Below are positions 1-3,027 of a stretch of DNA of 5,082 nt, one piece after another. The position numbers and the translations under genes were made by a program. Position 1 is the stretch's first letter. Each line of letters opens with the position of its first letter. The stretch lies in contig JAAYAS010000025.1 of NCBI GenBank assembly GCA_012719255.1, forward strand, positions 1 to 5,082. The letters run 5' to 3'. Under the pieces are notes generated by a model. It was given only the letters and a program-made list of their open reading frames with translations, was not told the DNA's origin and searched no databases. The DNA comes from Microbacteriaceae bacterium (GTDB taxonomy: Bacteria > Actinomycetota > Actinomycetes > Actinomycetales > Microbacteriaceae).

Positions 1-265
1 CCCCGTGCAGACCGCCTCGCGCAGCTATCTCGCCCGCGCCGTGCCTGAGGGCCACGAGGGCGAGATCTTCGGCCTCTACGCGACGACCGGCCGCGCCGCG
101 GGCTGGCTCGCGAACCTGCTCTACTTCGCGTTCATCACCTGGCTCATGCACCCGAAGGCGGGCGTGTGGGGCATCCTCGTCGTGTTCGCGCTCGGGCTCG
201 CGCTCGTCATCACCGTGCCGGCTAAGCCGAAGGTGATCGACCTCACCCGCACCACCGGCGCCTAA
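1..265 (+). CDS. MFS transporter, UMF1/Atg22-like, C-terminal fragment
   Basis: This is the last 88 or so codons of a membrane transporter that begins upstream of the window; the frame is open from base 2 and ends at TAA 263-265. The fragment opens with a stretch of the form Q-T-x-S-R-S-Y-x-A-R-x-x-P-E-G, followed by E-x-F-G-L-Y-A-T-T-G-R. This is the loop signature I associate with the UMF1 (Atg22-like) branch of the major facilitator superfamily, where the SRS and FGLY blocks are typical. Two hydrophobic segments follow (about residues 33-48 and 53-70 of the fragment), then a short charged cytoplasmic tail. Substrates of bacterial UMF1 proteins are mostly unknown, so no cargo is proposed. 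The GTG at base 5 is internal, not a start. The gene converges on the minus-strand surface-protein gene, with overlapping stops. The family call rests on a short fragment, so another MFS branch is possible. Confidence 0.72.
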   Translation, partial: PVQTASRSYLARAVPEGHEGEIFGLYATTGRAAGWLANLLYFAFITWLMHPKAGVWGILVVFALGLALVITVPAKPKVIDLTRTTGA

Positions 266-271
266 TCGCCG
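256..271. other. Small hairpin over two overlapping stop codons
   Basis: CGGCG (256-260) and CGCCG (267-271) can pair around a 6-base loop that contains both the TAA of the MFS gene (263-265) and the TAG of the convergent surface-protein gene (262-264 on the minus strand). There is no T-run on either side, so it is at best a weak bidirectional terminator or pause site. With 5-bp GC arms in a genome this GC-rich, chance is a real alternative. Confidence 0.25.
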
Positions 272-1143
272 CGCGACGAGCGGCCGAGCCCGAAGGCGAG
301 GCCCGTGATCGAGCCGAGCACGACGAGACCGCTGACGACGATCGCGGCGCCGACGAACAGCCCGCGGTCGATCCCGCGCGGCGCATCCGCCCGCGGCTTC
401 GCCGTCGGCGTCGCGGACGGGGCGGGCGTGCGCTCGGGCTTCGTCGGCACCGGCGGCTTCGAGGGGGCCGGCCGCTCGGGCGAGGAGGGCGCGGGCGCGA
501 CCGCCCGATCGGGACGCGAACCGCCCGGATCGCCCGCATCGGGCGCCGGCTCGGGGCAGGGCGCCTCGACGACGGCCCAGCCATCGACCCACACCGTGAT
601 GAACACCGACGAGGCGCCGCCGGTGGTCGTGACCGCCGACTGCGAGAACTCGATCGACGAGCCGACGGCCGAGTCGGCCTGCATGTCGCCGATCCACATG
701 CCGCCCGAGGAGTCGGCGCCGTAGGGGTCGCCGTACCCGCTCACGGGGTAGGCCTGCACCTCGCCGGGCAGCCGGAACGAGGGCGTGCTCGCCGCGCCGG
801 TCGCGATGATCGCGCCGTTCTCGACGAGCACGGTGACCGAGACGTCGGGGAGCGGCTCGCGCGCGCCGACGGCGACGACGTAGTCGATGACCTCCTCGCC
901 GCCCGAGGGCGCGATCGCGTCGACCTCGAGGCCGAGCTCGCCGCCGTCGGCCACCTCCCAGAAGAGCGAGGAGACGCCGCTCCCGCCGTGGGTGCCGACC
1001 TCGACCGAGTGCATCCAGGCGATCGCCTCGTACTCGAAGCACGGCTGGGCGACGGCGATGCCGGGCGGAGCGGCCGGACCCGATGCGATGGCGGCCGCGA
1101 GCGCGGCCGCGGCGAGCGCTGCGATGGTGCGCCGGCCGGCCAT
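262..1143 (-). CDS. Secreted membrane-anchored surface protein, paralog lacking a sorting signal
   Basis: A 293-residue protein of unknown function. I do not recognise a named family. Residues 1-32 form a signal peptide (MAGRR, then a long Ala-rich hydrophobic run, likely cut near AVA-Q). Residues 35-196 form a Gly/Val/Ser-rich, probably all-beta domain closed by Cys35 and Cys196, the only cysteines, which may form a disulfide. Residues 197-258 are a Pro/Ala/Ser/Lys-rich stalk and residues 261-286 a hydrophobic membrane helix with a short tail (GRSSRGD). Motifs shared with the next gene upstream (PLP-x5-VxVENG, IGDM-x6-GSS, V-x4-CPEP) mark it as a diverged paralog. No LPxTG or LAxTG precedes the helix, so it is probably held in the membrane. 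ATG 1143 is chosen because GGGGGAG lies 6 bases upstream and the signal peptide starts there. A GTG start at 1188 would add 15 polar residues in front of the signal peptide and has no spacing for a ribosome site. Confidence 0.82.
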   Translation of the reverse strand: MAGRRTIAALAAAALAAAIASGPAAPPGIAVAQPCFEYEAIAWMHSVEVGTHGGSGVSSLFWEVADGGELGLEVDAIAPSGGEEVIDYVVAVGAREPLPDVSVTVLVENGAIIATGAASTPSFRLPGEVQAYPVSGYGDPYGADSSGGMWIGDMQADSAVGSSIEFSQSAVTTTGGASSVFITVWVDGWAVVEAPCPEPAPDAGDPGGSRPDRAVAPAPSSPERPAPSKPPVPTKPERTPAPSATPTAKPRADAPRGIDRGLFVGAAIVVSGLVVLGSITGLAFGLGRSSRGD

Positions 1144-1198
1144 GATGCTCTCCCCCGCCGGGTGCGCGGCGTCGGACTCGCGCCGCACCTCCAGGCTA
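1144..1198 (-). promoter_or_regulatory. Leader of the membrane-anchored paralog: possible -10 box, hairpin, ribosome site
   Basis: Reading toward the gene on the minus strand, a TAGCCT hexamer (1198-1193) fits a -10 box (TAnnnT), which would put the transcript start near 1186. No good -35 box stands at the right spacing. Next, GGTGC-GGCG (1189-1181) can pair with CGCC-GCACC (1171-1168 and 1165-1161) around a 9-base loop with a 2-base bulge. The hairpin ends four bases before the ribosome site GGGGGAG (1156-1150), which sits 6 bases from the ATG and stays unpaired. The ribosome site is convincing; the promoter and hairpin are inferred from sequence alone. Confidence 0.4.
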
Positions 1199-1215
1199 GG
1201 CGCGCGGGCGAGCGG

Positions 1216-1228
1216 ATACCAGCGGTAT
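1216..1228. promoter_or_regulatory. 13-bp inverted repeat upstream of the membrane-anchored paralog
   Basis: ATACC (1216-1220), AGC, GGTAT (1224-1228) form a perfect dyad with 5-bp arms and a 3-base spacer. It lies about 18 bases upstream of the possible -10 box at 1193-1198, where a -35 element or an operator would sit. It is relatively AT-containing for this region, which makes it stand out, but it is too short to assign to a regulator. Confidence 0.25.
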
Positions 1229-1301
1229 GTGGGGATGGGGCAAACCCGTCGCCGATCGGCGCCGCGGGCTCGGAGGCGGCGGCCAAGCGCGCACGCGCCC
1301 G

Positions 1302-1349
1302 CCGGAAACGGCCCCGGGCGGGCCCGCGCGATGCGGACCCGCCCGGGGC
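1302..1349 (-). terminator. Intrinsic terminator of the LAATG surface-protein gene
   Basis: Thirteen bases after the TGA of the surface-protein gene, positions 1349-1333 and 1327-1311 form a 17-bp stem around a 5-base loop (1328-1332). The only imperfect position (1323 with 1337) is a C-A mismatch on the plus strand but a G-U wobble in the minus-strand RNA, so the stem is continuous only for the gene it would end. It is followed in transcription by CG and then TTT (1308-1306), a short U-run as is common in high-GC actinobacteria. This separates the two paralogous genes into distinct transcripts. Confidence 0.72.
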
Positions 1350-1362
1350 GTCGGTCGGGGCG

Positions 1363-1470
1363 TCAGGCCTTGCGCGTGCGGCCGAGGCCGAGCGCGAGGG
1401 CGCCGACGCCGAGCAGCACGACCGCGGCGCCGGCGAGCGCGCCGAAGTTCTGCGCACCGGTCGCGGCGAG
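1363..1470 (-). other. C-terminal sorting signal (LAATG, helix, basic tail)
   Basis: Codons 1470-1456 read L-A-A-T-G. They are followed by about 20 hydrophobic residues and the end RTRKA. The order motif, helix, positive tail is the standard layout for sortase substrates. The LAxTG variant points to a class E sortase rather than the housekeeping class A type that prefers LPxTG. After cleavage between Thr and Gly the protein would be joined to peptidoglycan or its cross-bridge. This is inferred from the motif; no sortase gene lies in the window. Confidence 0.75.
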
Positions 1471-2292
1471 CGGGCGGTCCTGCTTCGGCTGCGACTGGGT
1501 CTGCGTCGGGATGGGCTGCGGGTCGGCCGTGTCGACCGGGGGCTCGGTCGTCTCGACCGGGGGCTCGGTGGTCTCGACGGGCGGCTCGGTCGTCTCGACC
1601 GGGGGCTCGGTAGTCTCGACCGGCGGCTCCGGGCAGTCGACGATCACGGTCGCGTCGCCGGTCACGGTGAGCGTCACGGTCACCGGCGTCTCGGTCGACT
1701 CGCGGTCGGTCGGGTCGACGCTGAAGTTCAGGCCGAGCGACGAGCCCGCCTCGGGGCCCTCGGCGGGCATCTCGCCGATGCCGAGCGCGATCTCGGCGCC
1801 GCCGACCTCGCCCTGCACGAGCGGCAGCGGGTCGACCGGCAGCACCTTGTAGCGGTCGGGAGTCGCGCCGCCGGCCGGCGTGTACGGCTCGCCGATGCTG
1901 AGGAGCGTGCCGTTCTCGACGGCGATGCTCGCCGAGGCGTTCTCGAGCGGCACCGTGGTGCCGATGACGGCGCGGAAGTTCGCGACGCCGCCGTCGCCCC
2001 AGCCGTCGACGCCGACGCCCTCCTCGCCGCGCGGCACGCCGCTGGCCCAGCCGTCGATGGCGACGTCGCCGTCGTAGTCGATGGTCTTCGGGTCGCGCTC
2101 GACGTCGCTCGACGTCGAGTACAGGTGCGAGGTCGCCGTCCAGGTGATGGTGACCGCCTCGGTGCAGATCTCGGGGCTCTCGGGCTCGTCGGCGCCGGTG
2201 TCGGCGAGGGCGGGCGCCGCCCAGACGCCGACGCCGAGCAGGATCGCCGCGGCCAGGGCGAGGGGACGGGCCGTCGTGTCGCGGGTGTTCAT
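1363..2292 (-). CDS. LAATG-sorted cell-wall surface protein with PPVETTE repeat stalk
   Basis: A 309-residue secreted protein, predicted to be linked to the cell wall; its function is unknown. Residues 1-30 are a signal peptide ending APALA before DTG. Residues 31-42 are an acidic spacer. Residues 43-220 are a Gly/Val/Thr-rich, likely beta-sandwich domain bounded by its only cysteines, Cys43 and Cys220. Residues 222-257 are a stalk of five seven-residue units (PPVETTE four times, then PPVDTAD), and 258-273 are Gln/Pro/Thr-rich. L275-G279 (LAATG) followed by a hydrophobic helix (about 284-304) and the basic tail RTRKA form a sorting signal. LAxTG is the known substrate form of actinobacterial class E sortases; none is encoded in this window. 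The domain matches that of the downstream paralog. ATG 2292 is chosen because GGAGGAG lies 5 bases upstream and the signal peptide begins there; a GTG at 2385 would add 31 Arg/His-rich residues. An inverted repeat may hide the ribosome site. Confidence 0.86.
   Translation of the reverse strand: MNTRDTTARPLALAAAILLGVGVWAAPALADTGADEPESPEICTEAVTITWTATSHLYSTSSDVERDPKTIDYDGDVAIDGWASGVPRGEEGVGVDGWGDGGVANFRAVIGTTVPLENASASIAVENGTLLSIGEPYTPAGGATPDRYKVLPVDPLPLVQGEVGGAEIALGIGEMPAEGPEAGSSLGLNFSVDPTDRESTETPVTVTLTVTGDATVIVDCPEPPVETTEPPVETTEPPVETTEPPVETTEPPVDTADPQPIPTQTQSQPKQDRPLAATGAQNFGALAGAAVVLLGVGALALGLGRTRKA
1529..1633 (-). repeat. Five 21-bp tandem repeats encoding the PPVETTE stalk
   Basis: Units run 1529-1549, 1550-1570, 1571-1591, 1592-1612 and 1613-1633. 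The plus-strand core is close to GTCTCGACCGGGGGCTCGGT. The three inner units differ at only a few sites, and the outer two are more diverged. Because 21 is a multiple of 3, unit gain or loss changes stalk length without shifting frame. The encoded heptad is rich in Pro, Thr and Glu, fitting an extended, possibly glycosylated spacer that carries the folded domain away from the wall. Confidence 0.9.
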
Positions 2293-2297
2293 GAGCG

Positions 2298-2362
2298 CTC
2301 CTCCATGCGCGGCGCGTCGTTCGCGCGCTCGTGCGTGCGCGGCACTGGGCCGCGGATGGAGG
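2298..2362 (-). promoter_or_regulatory. Leader stem that pairs the Shine-Dalgarno sequence of the LAATG protein gene
   Basis: In the minus-strand RNA, CCTCCAT-C-CGCGGC (2362-2349) is complementary to GCCGCG-C-ATGGAGG (2313-2300): 7 pairs, one C-C mismatch, 6 pairs, with a 35-base loop (2348-2314). A smaller hairpin GTGC-CGC-GCAC (2345-2335) can form in the loop. The 3' arm contains GGAGG (2304-2300), the core of the ribosome site GGAGGAG (2304-2298) that lies 5 bases from ATG 2292. Formation of the stem would block ribosome binding. The 8-bp palindrome GAGCGCTC (2293-2300) also overlaps the end of the ribosome site. No known riboswitch class is recognised here. Confidence 0.45.
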
Positions 2363-2377
2363 CTCCGGGGATGAACC

Positions 2378-2433
2378 ACTGACACTCAGTCTACTCACAG
2401 AGTGCAGCGGATCTTAGATTCCCTTCAAGATTG
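2378..2433 (-). promoter_or_regulatory. Probable promoter region of the LAATG protein gene
   Basis: This stretch is clearly less GC-rich than its surroundings. On the minus strand it holds two possible -10 boxes: TAAGAT (2416-2411) and TAGACT (2393-2388), giving leaders of roughly 110 or 90 bases. No -35 hexamer close to TTGACA stands at standard spacing from either. It also contains a perfect dyad ACTGA-CAC-TCAGT (2378-2390) touching the second box, and a repeated AGATT (2416-2420 and 2428-2432, plus strand). The whole looks like a regulated promoter, but which box is used cannot be decided from sequence. Confidence 0.4.
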
Positions 2434-2469
2434 TCGCGAGTCGACACTCCGGCGCGTCCGGCTCGAGCC

Positions 2470-2964
2470 TCAGCGAACCATCCTGAAGTCGTACGGCGGC
2501 CCGTCGTAGCGGGTGACGCGCGGCGACTCGGCCTCGAAGCCGCGACGGCGGTAGAACGCGATCGCGCGGGCGTTCGTCTCGTGCACCCACAGCCAGGCGG
2601 GCGCATCCCCGAGCACCGCGTCGAGCAGCGCCGCCCCCACCCCGGTGCCGTGCACGTCGGCGCTCGTCCAGAGCTGCTCGAGGGCGCGCGGTCGCGGGGC
2701 CTCCGACTCGGGGGTCGGCCGCGACCAGGCGACGCCGACGAGCCGGCCGTCGACCTCGGCGACGACGAGGCGCTCGCCCCGCTCGGCCCACCCGGGGGCG
2801 AGCCGCTGGCGCCACTGCGCCTCGCGCAGCCCCGGCTCGGCGACGGCGTCGAGGATGCTCGGGGGCACCTTGCCCGCGTACGTCGCGCGCCACGACTCGC
2901 GGTGGAGCTCGGCGATCGCCCCGACGTCGTCGAGGCTCGGGGTGCGCAGGGTGAAGGCCGCCAT
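2470..2964 (-). CDS. GNAT family N-acetyltransferase
   Basis: A 164-residue, single-domain enzyme of the GNAT superfamily, which moves an acetyl group from acetyl-CoA to an amine. Length is normal for the family. The N-terminal part (FTLRTPSLDDVGAIAELHR) is the usual first strand and helix. Residues 66-80 are a strand pair (VVAEVDGRLVGVAW). Motif A, which holds the CoA pyrophosphate, is V-H-G-T-G-V-G-A at 104-111, preceded by the strand LEQLWTS. Motif B is N-A-R-A-x-x-F-Y-x-x-x-G-F at 131-143, with Tyr138 the likely general acid. The C-terminal strand (YDFRMVR) is typical. Nothing shows the substrate; proteins of this size act on antibiotics, amino acids or protein N-termini, so only the family call is firm. 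It starts 63 bases after the copper ATPase on the same strand and may be partly co-transcribed with it. No clear ribosome site precedes ATG 2964, so it may be read from a leaderless mRNA. Confidence 0.9.
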   Translation of the reverse strand: MAAFTLRTPSLDDVGAIAELHRESWRATYAGKVPPSILDAVAEPGLREAQWRQRLAPGWAERGERLVVAEVDGRLVGVAWSRPTPESEAPRPRALEQLWTSADVHGTGVGAALLDAVLGDAPAWLWVHETNARAIAFYRRRGFEAESPRVTRYDGPPYDFRMVR

Positions 2965-2972
2965 GGGCGTCG

Positions 2973-2978
2973 AGCCTA
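2973..2978 (-). promoter_or_regulatory. Possible -10 box for a leaderless GNAT transcript
   Basis: TAGGCT on the minus strand ends 8 bases before ATG 2964. That spacing would place the transcript start at or next to the ATG, as in the leaderless mRNAs common in actinobacteria. It would explain why no Shine-Dalgarno sequence is visible. No recognisable -35 box accompanies it. Confidence 0.3.
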
Positions 2979-2984
2979 GCGCCG

Positions 2985-3004
2985 GCGCCGCCCGGACCCG
3001 GCGC
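2985..3004 (-). other. Weak hairpin between the copper ATPase and GNAT genes
   Basis: GCGCCG (2985-2990) and CGGCGC (2999-3004) can form a 6-bp stem with an 8-base loop in the 63-base gap after the ATPase stop. There is no T-run after it in the direction of transcription, so it may slow RNA polymerase but is not a convincing terminator. Read-through into the GNAT gene is plausible. Confidence 0.25.
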
Positions 3005-3027
3005 GGCCCGAACTGGCCCGCCCCGCG

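Noticed and set aside
1033..1047. Lipoprotein cleavage site at Cys35 of the membrane-anchored paralog (AQPC)
   Set aside because: The residue before Cys is Pro and the pattern does not fit a lipobox. The cysteine pairs in position with that of the paralog and is better read as a domain cysteine.
1144..1188. GTG start at 1188 for the membrane-anchored paralog
   Set aside because: It would put 15 polar residues before the signal peptide, and the nearest GGAGG abuts the GTG with no spacing. ATG 1143 has a proper ribosome site.
1251..1260. 10-bp palindrome GCCGATCGGC
   Set aside because: GC-rich palindromes of this length are common by chance in such DNA, and it has no clear positional link to a promoter.
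1529..1633. Repeats as a CRISPR array
   Set aside because: The 21-bp units are directly adjacent with no spacers and encode an in-frame protein repeat.
988..2382. Plus-strand open frame of 464 codons
   Set aside because: It runs antisense across both surface-protein genes. The product is an Arg/Ala/Gly-rich low-complexity string with no domain, and the opposite strand has signal peptides, ribosome sites and paralog conservation. Long shadow frames are expected at this GC content.
2293..2385. GTG start at 2385 for the LAATG protein
   Set aside because: It would add 31 Arg/His-rich residues that hide the signal peptide. ATG 2292 has GGAGGAG at good spacing.
1196..2398. Minus-strand open frame of 400 codons in another frame
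   Set aside because: Its product is almost entirely Arg, Pro, Ala and Gly, and it overlaps the LAATG protein gene in a shifted frame. It also runs through the terminator hairpin.
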